DNA of 64,000 nucleotides, from positions 35,567,608 to 35,631,607 of the forward strand of contig CAMGYJ010000010.1 of the NCBI GenBank assembly GCA_946122785.1, in the 5' to 3' direction. Position 1 is the first letter of the stretch, and every line of letters starts with the position of its first letter. This document shows positions 31,457 to 43,647 of this stretch, in pieces. The position numbers and the translations under genes were made by a program. Source of the DNA: Linum tenue. Its lineage: Eukaryota; Streptophyta; Magnoliopsida; Malpighiales; Linaceae. The notes beneath the pieces are model-generated. The model saw only the letters and a program-made list of their open reading frames with translations, was not told where the DNA came from and ran no database searches.

Positions 31457-32742
31457 ATGGCTCCTGAGATCACACCAATCGCCAACGGCACCCTGACCGC
31501 CGCCGCCACCACTCTGGCGAAGCAGCCCAGCATATCCAAGTGCGCCTATGTCACCTTCCTCGCCGGAAACGGCGACTACGTGAAGGGCGTCGTCGGCCTC
31601 GCCAAGGGACTCCGCAAGGCCAAGAGCAAGTACCCTCTCGTCGTCGCCATCCTCCCCGACGTCCCCAAGGACCACCGGCGGATCCTCGTCTCCCAGGGCT
31701 GCATCGTCCGGGAGATCGAGCCCGTCTCCCCGCCGGACAACCAGACTGAGTTCGCCATGGCGTACTACGTCATCAATTACTCCAAGCTCCGCATCTGGAA
31801 GGTAACAGTTCGTTCGTTCGAACCACACCTATATAGACTCTGTGTAGTACGAATTTTGTTACAGCAATAAAATTCGTACTACACATACTCTACTAGATCG
31901 ATGTAATTACCGCACGTACTACTTCATAGTAATTTTATTGATCGATTGAATTATTACTTCTGGTTGGTGTCGCAGTTTGTGGAGTACAGCAAGATGATTT
32001 ACCTGGACGGCGACATCCAGGTGTTCGACAACATCGACCACCTCTTCGACCTCCCCGACGGCCACTTCTACGCGGTGATGGACTGTTTCTGCGAGAAGAC
32101 GTGGGCCCGCACCCCGCAGTACAAGGTCGGGTACTGCCAGCAGAGGCCCGATAAAGTCAATTGGGCCGTCGACGAAATGGGCCCGAAGCCCGCTCTCTAC
32201 TTCAACGCCGGGATGTTCGTCTACGAGCCCAGCCTGGCGATCTACGACGAGCTGATGAAGAAGCTGAAAATCACGCCGCCGACTCCCTTCGCCGAGCAGG
32301 ATTTCCTCAACATGTTCTTCAGGGACGTCTACCGGCCGATTCCGAACGCGTACAATCTCGTGCTCGCGATGCTGTGGCGCCACCCGGAGAACGTCCAGCT
32401 GGAAAAGGTCAAAGTCGTCCACTACTGTGCCGCGGTAAGTGGTTAAATTAAACAAGTTATTGGGATTGATTGGCTCTGGTTTCGTACTAATGTTGGTTGT
32501 GACAGGGATCTAAGCCGTGGAGGTATACAGGGGAGGAAGAGAACATGGAGAGGGAGGACATCAAAATGCTGGTGAAGAAGTGGTGGGAGATTTACGAGGA
32601 CGAGTCGTTGGATTACGGGAACTGGGTCGGGTCTGAGGCGGCGGCGGTGGTGGATCCGGAGGCGGTGAATGTGCAGCCGTTCCTGGCGGCTTTGTCGGAG
32701 GCTGGAGTTCTTCATTACGTTACGGCGCCGTCGGCCGCGTAG
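31457..32742 (+). CDS. GolS: Galactinol synthase (GT8 family), three exons
   Basis: Exons 31457-31801, 31976-32434 and 32506-32742 join in frame through GT-AG introns of 174 and 71 bp to give 346 residues, the normal length. The enzyme transfers galactose from UDP-galactose to myo-inositol to make galactinol, the galactosyl donor for raffinose and stachyose, in the cytosol. Family features: YVTFLAGNGDYVKGVVGLAK near the N-terminus, the metal-binding DGD at 126-128 (YLDGDIQVF), the FNAGMFVYEP block from 191, HYCAAGSKPW spanning the second splice junction at 268/269, and the C-terminal APSAA pentapeptide that marks galactinol synthases. The ATG is the first in frame after a TATA box and leader. 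Codon use is strongly G/C-ending, especially in exon 1. Upstream DRE and ABRE words suggest stress control. It has no stops or frameshifts and is the only clearly intact known gene in the window. Confidence 0.97.
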
Positions 32743-33055
32743 GACCGGCGGGATGATTACGAGTAAATTACTAGTGTGTTTTGTTCAATTAAATTGTTAA
32801 AAGGTTTGAGCTCCGTGGAAGGGACGAGAAGCTGTTGGTTTTTTCCCCGTTGAGGATTTTCAGCAGTTGCATAGTTTTAAGGTGTGCTTTTTCTTTTTTT
32901 GAGGGAGCGGGCCGAGGAGACTTGGATTTGGGTGGAGGAGATTTTAAACCTCTGCTAATCTTAGAGGATCCATTTCTGTTTTTTGGATTTTTGTTTTGTA
33001 TAACAATACTACAATTACTATTAATGAAAGACATATATTATTGTATCCAATGGTG
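32743..33055 (+). other. GolS 3' flank
   Basis: Probable 3' untranslated region, T-rich. A possible far polyadenylation region (TTAATGAAAG) lies near 33020. No further gene. Confidence 0.4.
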
Positions 33056-33183
33056 GTAGAGGTGGCAACTAGGATCCAAATCCATGAATCCAATCCAATC
33101 CATCCACCAAATTATCCACCTAATCCAATCCATTTAAATCCAATCCATTTGATCCAAATCCATTTGGATTGGTGGATTCATGT
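33056..33183. mobile_element. Truncated MITE, copy 2
   Basis: Starts TAGAGGTGGCAACTAGGATC and follows copy 1 closely through TGGATTGGTGGATTCATG, then stops abruptly at about 33181. The right half and right terminal repeat are missing. Confidence 0.8.
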
Positions 33184-34282
33184 CACACTAGGCTTGTTGA
33201 TGATCTTAACTTCATAGGGATGACAATGGTGTTCGGTCAACAGAATTCAAGTTGACATGAGTTAGGCCAACTCCTCTTCCTAAGGATAACACTTGGATCC
33301 AGTTTGCAAAATTCGAGATGAAGCGTTGAAAGTAACTGAATTGGCTTAGGAACTTTGGCATGGCATGACATCAATGATGACCTTAGTCATCCATCAAAGC
33401 CATGTTAGTTCACAAGGAACCTTAAAGAGGCTCCATGTGGATATAGTTCATCCAAATCCACATCTACCTCATTCGCCCCTTAGTCAATATGGTTGACGAG
33501 GTAGTTAATGTTGGAAAAGTATTGTCCCTTTGGGGCACCCCTCTTATTCTCCTTTTCTTTGAGAAGAGACTTGCACAACACTACATAAAACATAATTTGA
33601 AACAAGTAAAAGAACTCCATGTCACGAAACGTACTCCTCCACTCAAAACTTAACCATCCTTATGCTAACTTGAAAGTTTCTCTTTTTGTCAAGTTGTCAT
33701 AATGTCTCCATGGATGACTTAACATATGCTTTATTTGTTTCGAAGTCTATAATAATTTGGATAGCACGTTGACATACCCTCAAAGACTGACACCATAAAC
33801 GAGTTACCAAACAATCTCAATTTGGTGACATCTCACACACATCACTACATTAGACCTATCACCCATCCCTGTCAAGGTGGTGCACTCGAGCACCCTTAAT
33901 CCTCTTGGGAATGGATAGAATCTATCAACTTATTCAGGGCATGGCTTCCTATTCACAGATTTCATGATTGGCCTTACCCCTAAACTAATTTCTCGATGAG
34001 TAGTTGACTACCAGTTCACTTAGGGTGTTAACTGTTTACCTTCTTGTTGATTGTAGCGGCACGAATGGAATCTTAGTGGCAGGAATCTCACAATGATTCG
34101 TATAGTGATGGGTGATTGGCTTGCTGGGTGTTGAATTTTTCATCTAATAAAATCTCACTTGATCTCTCTTGATTGCACTACTAATGCGGTCAAAAGTTTC
34201 TTAAATCCATCGAGATCATTCTATCCAAGTGAGACTCGATACAATCATTATGCTCATTTAACGAAATAAATTGAATGTCGAC
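33184..34282. other. Unidentified ~1.1 kb, no coding region
   Basis: The sequence begins where MITE copy 2 breaks off and ends at MITE copy 3. No long frame, terminal repeat or recognised family. It could be an eroded insertion that removed the second half of copy 2. Confidence 0.3.
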
Positions 34283-34710
34283 TAGAGGTGGCAATTCCCA
34301 ATCCAATCCACCAATTAATTAAAAATATCCACCTAATCCAATCCATTTGATCCAAATCCAATTGGATTGGTGGATTCATGGATCAATCCATGGATCCAAA
34401 TGGCAAATTACGGTTTGGTACCTATAATTAACATATTTTACATTTTGGTACATAAAATTTAATTTTTTATACGAAAAATATAATTGTAAAATTACATTTT
34501 GGTACCTAAAATAATTCATTATGACATTTTAGTACCTAAACTTTTCACATTTTACATATTGGTCCAAGGTTGAAGATGTCATTTGAATTCATGGATAATC
34601 CACCAATCCACTTGATCCAATCCATGAATCCACCAATCCATTGGACAATCTATTTGATTCATGGATCCACCAATCCACCAATCCATGGATAATCCATTTG
34701 CCACCTCTTA
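34283..34710. mobile_element. hAT-type MITE, 428 bp, copy 3
   Basis: Starts TAGAGGTGGCAATT and ends TTTGCCACCTCTTA, with ATGTCGAC (34275-34282) and TTGTTGAC (34711-34718) as a 6-of-8 target duplication. Interior similar to copy 1 but more diverged, so it is older. Confidence 0.8.
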
Positions 34711-35279
34711 TTGTTGACTTATTGCATGTGTCCAGCCAAATCCGCCTCCACAGGCAAATGGTTCTCTATCATCAATTTTGCGGATTTGGCCGCAGCCGAT
34801 TTAAATTGACTGTGAAGCATTCACAGGGACAATGTTGGCTAATCGCACAAACAATGGTCGAGTTTCCTTTGGAAAGGGAAGGATGCCTCTTGTTTCATCT
34901 CAAGACAGCAATGTTGGCCACTTTACATGGCCTGAAACATCATTCTTTACAATAGCAAGGAATGAACTAATAGGATTTAATTAGATCCAAAACCAAAAAA
35001 GGGTTAACATAGCAAAATCTCATTACAGGATTATACTGAATCATACGGGAATTATTTGAATCTACAAATGACATTACCAATCTCACTTGCATATATCATC
35101 ACCTTTTCTCTCGAAAATAATAGGATAAGGGTATCCTTCGGGGAATAAAACGAACATCAAAATATAACATATCCATCCATCGCCTAGCGGGTAGTAGGGA
35201 AGCAACACATCTAGGACACGTCATTTACTCCTCTATGACTGAGAACATTCAACCACAAGAAAACGTTAGGTCTAATGAC
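34711..35279. other. Intergenic, ancestral flank of element 2
   Basis: No gene supported. The last five bases (ATGAC, 35275-35279) are the left target duplication of the 12.3-kb element. In the ancestral chromosome this sequence was directly next to 47618, the downstream side of the ARF1 pseudogene. Confidence 0.5.
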
Positions 35280-36607
35280 TGATAGACCATTATTTACACA
35301 TGTTTTTACTCCTGTTCTTACACCGTTTGAAGTGTTGATTCTCGTGTTTTAGGCCGATTTCACGCTAGGTTGTGCTTGTTTGTGATATTTCAGGTCCTAG
35401 TACGTGGATGGAGGCTTGGGAGCGAGTTTGGGGTCGATTGGACGAAGATCGGACGCATGGCGAGGTTCTAAGGAAGCCACACGGCCGTGCAACTTTCAAC
35501 CCTGGCCGTGTGATTTTTGCCGAGGCCAAACACGGGCATCCCAGGAAATCCACACGGCCGTGCAACCCTGGCCGTGTGGGATGGCTGAAGATCGACCTAA
35601 GTGATACGACGCGTTTTGACTCACACGGGCAACTGGGTGAGCCACACGGCCGTGTGGCCTGCCCGTGTGAGTCGGGAAATTCTGGTTTTTCAGCCAATTG
35701 CGAGCCAAAAGTGAGAGGATCGGATTTTCAGAGCAAAAACAGAGCCCTAGAGAGAGAAAGTACGAAGAACACATCCTAGAAGCTATCTTGGAGCTGGGTT
35801 TCGTCAAATCGAGCTTGGAGATCGTCATAGGAGTGGAAATCATCATCCCGGAGCAGATTTTCCTCATCATTATGTGTATGACTAATCCGATTACTATTTT
35901 CTTCTCTCTTTCTATGGAGTAGAACCCTTCTCTCACTTGGGTATGAGGAACCCTAGTTCCTGGTGTTGGGGATTTGACTGTAATGACTTGGGATGATTAT
36001 ATTGTTTGATTTTAATCGAATGATGCATGTTTATTGAATTGTTTGAAGTCTGATCAGCTTTTCTCGATTTCTGCTGCAACCTGAGATAGATAGAATCTGA
36101 TTAGGTTGTTAGAGCCTCTTCATTCGATAGTAGGAGATTGGTTATACGAGAGTTAGCCAGTTTACTGCTTTGTACTGGAATTCAATTCCAGTAGTGGAGT
36201 TCTGTTCTTATTGCTTCAGCTTCCTACCCCGGTGAAGATTAGTCATCTGCCGGGTAGTTAGACTGAGAGGGCTTGGTCAGCTTAAGAGATTCCAAGCTAC
36301 TGTCGGATCTTCCGCAGTCTAATCAACAGTGAATCAACCTAGGGGAATTACAATTGAACCTAACTAAGGGGCTAGGGGGACTCATTCCCGAGTGACTCTT
36401 TCCTGCTTTTGAAAATCGAACCATTTACTGCTTTCTTACCGCTTTTGCTTTAAACAACAATCACTCGAATTAGTTTGCTAGATAATAAATCATCACGGAG
36501 TAAGCAGTAGATCTAGACCCCGGGTTGATAATAGAACTTGCCTATTACTGCATTCCCGGACTGCGATTACACTTGGTCGCAGTTTGGTGTTGTGTTTTGG
36601 CGTGTCA
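35280..36607 (+). mobile_element. Element 2 5' LTR (1,328 bp)
   Basis: TG...CA ends. A block at 35478-35670 contains repeated CACGGCCGTG or half-site words. The R-U5 side carries GAGCCCTAGAGAGAGAAAGT and GCTGCAACCTGAGATAGATA, shared with elements A and 3. Confidence 0.92.
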
Positions 36608-36613
36608 AGTTTT

Positions 36614-36631
36614 TGGCGCCGTTGCCGGGGA
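36614..36631 (+). promoter_or_regulatory. Primer-binding site, tRNA-Asp(GUC)
   Basis: TGGCGCCGTTGCCGGGGA is exactly complementary to the 18 bases at the 3' end of plant tRNA-Asp(GUC) including CCA, six bases after the LTR. tRNA-Asp priming is typical of Athila-lineage elements. Confidence 0.93.
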
Positions 36632-36752
36632 CCCCTCTAGGTTATTGTGGAAACGTGAGAATTTGTTACTCTAGCTTTTTCTTTATTGCATTCTTTCTCT
36701 TCCACCTGTGTGCCTTCACGGGTTGCTTCTGCTGATTGTGTGCAGGTAGTGC

Positions 36753-39700
36753 ATGACCCGTAGCCAGTCGGGAGATCTACTACCATTAGACCAGGAGCTT
36801 GAACGAACCTGCAGGAAATTCAAGCGGGCTCTAAAGGCGCGACTGGCTGCGGAGGAGGCGTTATCACAGTTGCAGATCGAAGAAGAAGAAGAGATGGCTT
36901 GATCCACAGAACCATGATGTGATCAACCCAGAGGAGCAGACCATGGGATCCTACTGGACCGCTAGAGCTGCGGATATGAGGTCACCCATTCAACACCCTC
37001 ATGTCCCAGCCAACAATTTTGAGGTGAGCACCTCAGTAATCACCATGTTGCGCGGTTCAGTGGTGTTCCGTGGTAAGGAGGGGGAGTGCCCCCGATCACA
37101 TCTCAGGCGATTCCACGAGCTCATCGATGGAATCAAGATCAATGGGGTACCAGCAGACGCCATCCAGCTGAGGTACTTCCCATTCACTCTGGAGGGGCAA
37201 GCCAAGGAGTGGCTAGACACTCGACCTCCGGGCTCCATCACCACGTTTGCCAACCTGGCGGACAAGTTCCTCACCCGCTACCATCCTCCATCCAAGACAG
37301 CTGACCTGCAGAAGCAAATTACACATTTTGCTCAGGATGAGGATGAGACCATCAGGGATGCTTGGGAGAGATACACCAGTCTCTTTCTCAGGTGTCCCAA
37401 TCATGGTTTCAATGATGCTTTCAAGGTGGGCACCTTCTATCACGCCCTCTTCCTGGAGGACAAGTAGCTGATTGATTCGGTTTTGCGGCGGGAACATGCT
37501 GACCAAAACCCTGCCACAGCTGAATCAACTCTTTGAGGAGATGGCGGAGAATGGGTACGATTGGGGCACTGCCAGGAGATCGAGACGAGCACCAGGACGT
37601 GGTGTGCATGCTGTGGGCACCCAGTCATCTGATTTGGTGCAGGTGGTATCGAAGCTGGTTTCAGCTATCGATCGTTCTGGTTTGATTGCAGGTACAGGAC
37701 AGCCGCAGGCGATGCACTGCCAGTGGTGTGAGAGCTCTCATCACACCGTGGAGGACTGTCAGGCGATGAGAGAATCGTCTACTCCCCAAGAGCAGGTGAA
37801 CTTCATCGGTAATGCCAGCCGCATCGACCCCTACAGCAACACCTATAACGAGGGGTGGCGCCAGCATCCTATTTTTTCTTGGGCTGGGGCAAATCCCAAA
37901 CCACCAGCTCCCCAGGGACCACCTGGTTTCCAGAGGCCTCCGTACCAGCCCAGACAAGGGCAATTTCAGCAGCCACAGCAGCCACTCTACCAGCCCAGAC
38001 AGGGGCCAGTTCCACCTCAGTCACAGGTGCGACCATTTCAGCAGACAGGGGCAGCACCAGCAGCCCCAGTACAGAGTGACCAGATGGCGGAATTGAGAGA
38101 TTTGGTGGGTTCTCTGGCCACCTCCAGCGCAAATAAGTTCAATAACATCGAGCAGTTCATGGAGAAAGCTTCAAGCAAATTCCTGGAGCTAGAAGCTGGT
38201 CAGAGAAACACGCAGGCTGTGCTGCGAGATATACAGACCCAGCTTGGGAGTGTTGCCCAGGCTGTTGCTCAGAGGACTCCAGGTACCTTGCCTGGTCAGA
38301 CCATCCCTCACCCGCAGGATCCGAATGCCAACTGCAATGCCATCACAACCCGGAGTGGCAAGGTGACTGCCGATCCACTTGTTCGGGCAGTAGAGAGAGA
38401 GACCCCTGCTTCAGCACTTCCAGCTAATCAGGAAGAAATGGAGAAGGAGGTTGAGGTGCCTGCTCCTAAACCGCAACCAGTGGTGAAGGAGTATGTACCA
38501 CAGCTTCCCTTTCCTACTCGGTTGCACAAGGACCGACTGGAGACTGAGTTTGCCAAATTTATGGCAATGCTGAAGCAGGTAAACATTAGCATGCCCTTCG
38601 TGGAGGCATTATCGAAGATGCCCAAGTATGCCAAATTCATGAAGGATCTCCTCACCAATAAGAGGAAGCTTGGGGAGCTGTCAACGGTGATGCTCAACGA
38701 GGAGTGTTCTGCCATCCTGCAGAACAAACTACCAGAGAAGCGAAAAGACCCAGGGAGTTTCACTATCCCTTGCATGATTGGTAGTTTGCATGTAGGGAAG
38801 TCCTTGGCGGATTTAGGCGCTAGCATAAATGTCATGCCATATTCACTGTTTAAGAAGCTAGGCCTAGGTGAACCCAGTAATACTAGGACGAGCATCCAGC
38901 TTGCTGATAGATCTATTGTGCATCCTAGGGGTATAGCAGAGGACTTGATAGTCGCAGTAGGGCCATTTTCATATCCTGTTGATTTTGTGATTTTGGACAT
39001 AAATGAGGATGTTGATGTGCCATTGATACTGGGTAGACCTTTTCTCGCCACCGCCAAGGCGCTTATTGATGTTAATGATGGAAAACTGATTTTGAGAGCT
39101 GGGGGTGAACAAATCACCTTCTCTGTTTATGATAGTATGAAACACCCCCAGCTCCATGATGATCTAGATTACTGTGATGTTGTTGCTGATTTTGAGACCG
39201 CACTCGCCATCACGAGTGCGGGTACTGATGATTTCCTTGAGCGTTGTCTTTTGCTAGGGGAACAGGCATCACAGGATGTGCAGCTGGAGGAGCAGCTTGC
39301 GGAGCTGGACGCGGCTGCGAGCGAGGGGCGAGAGATACCATTCAAGCCGATCCCCATCTCGCCCCGGCTCGCTACATCATTGGAGGAGCCACCAGAGTTG
39401 GAGCTTAAACCCCTCCCATCTCACCTGGAGTATGCATTTCTCCGGGAGGGGAATAATCTCCCGGTTATTATTAGCTCGGATCTGACACCCGAGCAGAAGA
39501 GCAGGCTGGTGGCTCTGCTGCAGAAGTATGCCCGGGCCATGGCATGGAAGATCACCGACATCAGAGGCATTAGCCCATCCTTCTGCTCCCACAGAATTTT
39601 GATGGAGGATGAGGTTAAGCCAGTCAGGCAGCCACAGAGGAGATTGTCTCCTAACTTGGAGGCAGTGGTCCGGGCAGAGATTGTGAAGCTCATAGATGCA

Positions 39701-42297
39701 GGGATCATCTTTGCTATATCTGATAGCAAGTGGTTAGCCCCACTCAGGTGGTTCCGAAGAAAGGCGGGATGACTGTGGTCCCGAATGAGAAGAAGGAGTT
39801 GATCCCGATGCGGACCGTGACCGGCTGGAGAGTCTGCATCGATTACCGGCGCCTGAATGACGTCACCAGGAAAGATCATTTCCCCCTACCTTTCATTGAT
39901 CAGATGCTGGAGAGGTTGGCTGGCCATGAGTTCTATTGCTTCCTGGATGGCATGTCTGGTTACTTCCAGATTCCTATTGCACCGGAGGATCAGGCGAAGA
40001 CCACATTCACTTGCCCCTTCGATACTTTTGCTTACCGGAGGATTCCATTTGGGCTATGTAACGCACCGGCGACCTTCCAGAGGTGCATGCTGGCGATCTT
40101 CGACCGACTGGTTGGAGAGATCATGGAAGTCTTCATGGATGATTTCTCGGTATATGGAGACTCCTTCACTCACTGTCTCCATAACCTGGAACTCGTTCTG
40201 AAGAGGTGCGAGGAGACTAATCTGACACTCAGCTGGGAGAAGTGCCATTTCATGGTTCGTGAGGGGATTGTGCTCGGGCACAAGATTTCCAAGCAGGGAA
40301 TTGAGGTGGATCGCGTGAAGATTGAGACGATCAGTCAGTTACCTCCTCCTGTTTCTGTGAAGGGGATTCGCAGCTTTCTGGGTCATGCAGGCTTTTACCG
40401 GCGCTTCATCAAAGATTTCTCGAAGATTGCCTTGCCTTTGACCAAGCTGCTGGAGAAGGATGCACCATTCCAGTTCACTCCCGAGTGCACAGCTGCATTT
40501 GAGTCTCTGAAGGAGAAGCTTACCCATGCACCTATCATGGTGACTCCTGACTGGTCTCTTCCTTTTGAGCTGATGGGCGATGCGAGTGACTATGCAGTCG
40601 GAGCAGTTCTGGGTCAGAGACGCGAGAAGCACTTCCAGCCCATCTACTACGCGTCGAAGACCTTGAACGATGCACAGGAGAATTACACCGCCATAGAGAA
40701 GGAGCTCCTCGCTTTGGTGTATGCGTTTGACAAGTTCCGACCCTATCTGGTGCTCTCCCATGTGGTGGTCTACACTGACCACTCGGCGATTCGTTACCTG
40801 ATGAGCAAGGCTGATGCAAAGCCTAGGCTCATCCGCTGGATCCTGCTGCTGCAGGAGTTTGATATCGAGATCCGGGACAAGAAGGGAGCCGAGAATGTTG
40901 CTGTAGATCATCTTTCACGGTTGGAAGCCCCTCCGGTGGACAACTTCGAGGAAGAGATCGACGACTCCTTCCCGGGTGAGCGGTTGCTGGCGATGACCCT
41001 GGTGGACAGCGTGGCCCCTTGGTATTCTGACTTTGCCAATTATCTGGTGGGCAAGCAGTTACCCAAGGGGATGGCTACTCATGCAAAGCGCTAGTTCTTC
41101 TCCGATCTGAAGCACTACTTCTGGGAGGATCCTTACCTTTTCAGAATCGGAGCAGATGGCGTGATCCGGCGATGTGTCATGGAGCATGAGATGGGAGACA
41201 TCCTGTCTCAATGTCACGAGGGACCTACTGGAGGTCATTATGGAGGAAACCGCACGGCGCGGAAGGTGCTACAGTCGGGCTTCTATTGGCCCTCGGTCTT
41301 CAAGGATGCAGACACCTTCGCACGACAGTGCGACCGCTGCCAAAGGTCAGGTAACATTTCTGCCCGGGATGAGATGCCCCAACATATCTCTTTTATTTGT
41401 GAAATTTTTGATGTCTGGGGTATCGATTTTATGGGCCCATTCCCTCCATCTTTTGGCAATCTGTACATATTGGTGGCAGTGGACTACGTCTCGAGGTGGG
41501 CAGAAGCTCAAGCCATGCCCACCAATGATGCAAGACGGGTCTGCTCATTTCTGAAGCAGCTGTTCTCCCGGTTCGGGACACCTCGAGCCATTATTAGTGA
41601 TAGGGGAACCCATTTTCAGGGGCAATTCACTAAACTCCTCTCTCGCTATGGCGTTAAGCATCAGGTGTCGGTGGCCTACCATCCCCAGTCAAATGGGCAG
41701 GCCGAGCTGACGAACCGGGAGTTAAAACGGATAATTGAAAAGACGGTGGATCAGTCCCGCAAGGATTGGTCCACCAAGCTCGATGATGCTCTCTGGGCGT
41801 ATAGGACTGCCTATAAAAATCCGATTGGCACTTCTCCCTATAGGCTTGTCTACGGGAAGGAGTGCCATTTGCCGGTAGAGCTAGAGCACAAGGTCTTCTG
41901 GGCCATTAAGCTGCTAAACATGGATTTGAGTGTTGCAGGTACAGAACGTAAGTTGCAGCTGCTGGAGTTGGAGGAGTGGCGTTACCACGCCTACGAGAAC
42001 ACCCTGCTCTACAAAGAGCGCACCAAGCGTCTCCACGACGCTAGGTTGAGGGGCCCGAAGGAGTTTCAGGTAGGTGATCGTGTTCTTCTCTTCAATGCAC
42101 GCCTGAAACTCTTTCCGGGCAAGCTCCGTTCGAGGTGGTCGGGACCCTTCACGGTCACCCATGTTTTCCCGCACGGTGCGGTGGAGATCAGCAATGCTCA
42201 AACCGAGCCATTCAAGGTGAATGGCCACCTCCTAAAGTTGTACTTGGGAGGTGCTGTCGAGCGCGCAGAGCTACTGATCAAGCTCGAGGACCCTTAG
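36753..42297 (+). pseudogene. Element 2 gag-pol polyprotein
   Basis: Starts MTRSQSGDLLPLDQELER at 36753. Domains: gag capsid (about 37090-37400, LEGQAKEWLDTRPPGS), zinc knuckle CQWCESSHHTVEDC (37718-37759), aspartic protease (active site ADLGASINVM, about 38806), reverse transcriptase (CIDYRRLN, FLDGMSGYFQI, and the FMDD catalytic word at 40132-40143), RNase H (GDASDYAVGAVLGQ, YTDHSAIRYL), integrase zinc finger (H...H...CDRC, about 41220-41345), and the integrase core with its D, D, E residues in IDFMGP, SDRGTHF and GQAELTN. It ends in the [10 protein letters not shown] tail. Lesions: an extra base near 36900, TAG at 37465-37467 (CAG in element A), an extra base near 37480, loss of a G near 39733, and TAG at 41092-41094 (AAG in element 3). 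It is inactive, yet every domain is present and still readable. Confidence 0.95.
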
Positions 42298-43640
42298 TTC
42301 CTCTACTGGCGTCCAGCTAAAAGACGGTAAAGAAGCACTTGTGGGGAGGCAACCCCACCGAGGTTTGCATTTTCTTACTCTTTTTCCTTTGTTTTTTTTT
42401 TTTGTGTTTTTGAGTCTCGAGATGTTGATCCAGAGTCAAATGTCGTTTTTGAGTGAAACCAGGTTGAATTCGGGGCTCCAGCACTTCGCACGGCCAGGTC
42501 ATAAACTTGCACGGCCATGTGGATTTTATCCCCTGGCCGTGCAAGCTCTCGGCGAAAATCACACGGCCAAAAGTGCAAATTTGCACGGCCGTGTGGCTTG
42601 GCCTGGCCTGGCCGTGTGGCCGACACGGGCAACACCAATTCTCGCACGGCCGTGTGGATTTTTTCCTCAGGCCGTGCGAGCTCTCGGCAAATTCCACACG
42701 GCCAAATGTGCAATTCGCACGGTCGTGTGGAATTCATCGGCCTGGCCGTGTCGGCCAACACGGGCAAAAATGCAGCTTGCACGGCCGTGCGGGCCTGCCC
42801 GTGCGGCCAAGCACGGCCTATAAATTCGGCCAGCACGGCCGAGTGGCCAGAATCTCACCCAACCCTCGCCGGAATCCTCTGAATCTGGCCGGAAAACCGC
42901 GACAACTCGCCCTATTTTGATTTCTCCGGCCATTTTTTGTCATTTTTTCACCAAACCAACCATAAACCCATCCTTCCCACGTCAACCGCGGCCTATCCCT
43001 CCATTTTGAGGAGATTTGCCCGACGTTTTTGTCGCCGGAGGCGATTTCCGGCGAGACTCCGACGAGCACTTCCGGCCACTTTTTCGGCGTTTCGTCGCCT
43101 CCATCGCCTTCCCCTCATCATCCCCTACACCTCTACTTGCGTCTCCAGGTTTGATTTTGCCCTTAACTATGTTAATTGTGGAGAATTGGGTGTGTAGGGT
43201 GTATGTTTAGAGAACCTTATTGAATCTTGTGCTTTTTGTGCAATTGATTGAGGGGAATGCATGGAGTGTGTTTGAATTGTGTTGGGCAATGTCCCCCTTG
43301 ATTGTTTGAGCCCTTGTGTGCAAGAATTTTGCCAATTTCATGCTTAACTGAATAGTGCACACAAGGTGTTCGATGAAATGCCTGTTTTTCATGCCATGTT
43401 GTGGCCACCGGTTGGGGCCCTTAATGATGTAGTCTGAGGGTGTATTTGCTATGGATGTGAACCTTAAGTTGCCTACTTTCTCGTGAATGTGCACCCCACT
43501 CGGATTATGCTTGATTTATCGAGTTTTTGACCCCCGAACTATGGATGAAACCATGGTTAGGCTGTTTTCTGTTCTTAAGTGTGGGGGTGTGATTGACCTT
43601 TTCTTTGGCTCTTTTGGTTCCACTTTGGGTTGTTCTTTTG
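42298..43640 (+). other. Element 2 post-pol spacer with palindrome block
   Basis: AAGAAGCACTTGTGGGGAGG (42329-42348) follows the pol stop closely. From 42487 to 42840 there are more than fifteen CACGGCC / GGCCGTG half-sites, several as full CACGGCCGTG palindromes, at spacings of about 15-40 bases. These keep spurious His-Gly-Arg-rich frames open on both strands. The rest is non-coding and ends in a splice-acceptor-like TTCTTTTGCAG (43633-43643) before the next ORF. Confidence 0.8.
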
Positions 43641-43647
43641 CAGGACA

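Noticed and set aside
31451..32455. Long minus-strand and alternate-frame ORFs over galactinol synthase
   Set aside because: They are shadows of GC-rich exons; the sense frame has family motifs and splice sites.
35365..35936. Open frames of 110-146 codons within the element 2 LTR, repeated at 46350-46942
   Set aside because: They lie in LTR U3-R, on both strands, and are kept open by CACGGCCGTG words; the same applies to 42341-42933.
36600..36640. tRNA-like GGCGCCGTTGCCGGGGA as part of a tRNA gene
   Set aside because: Only 18 bases match tRNA-Asp, in complementary sense, directly after an LTR. It is a primer-binding site.
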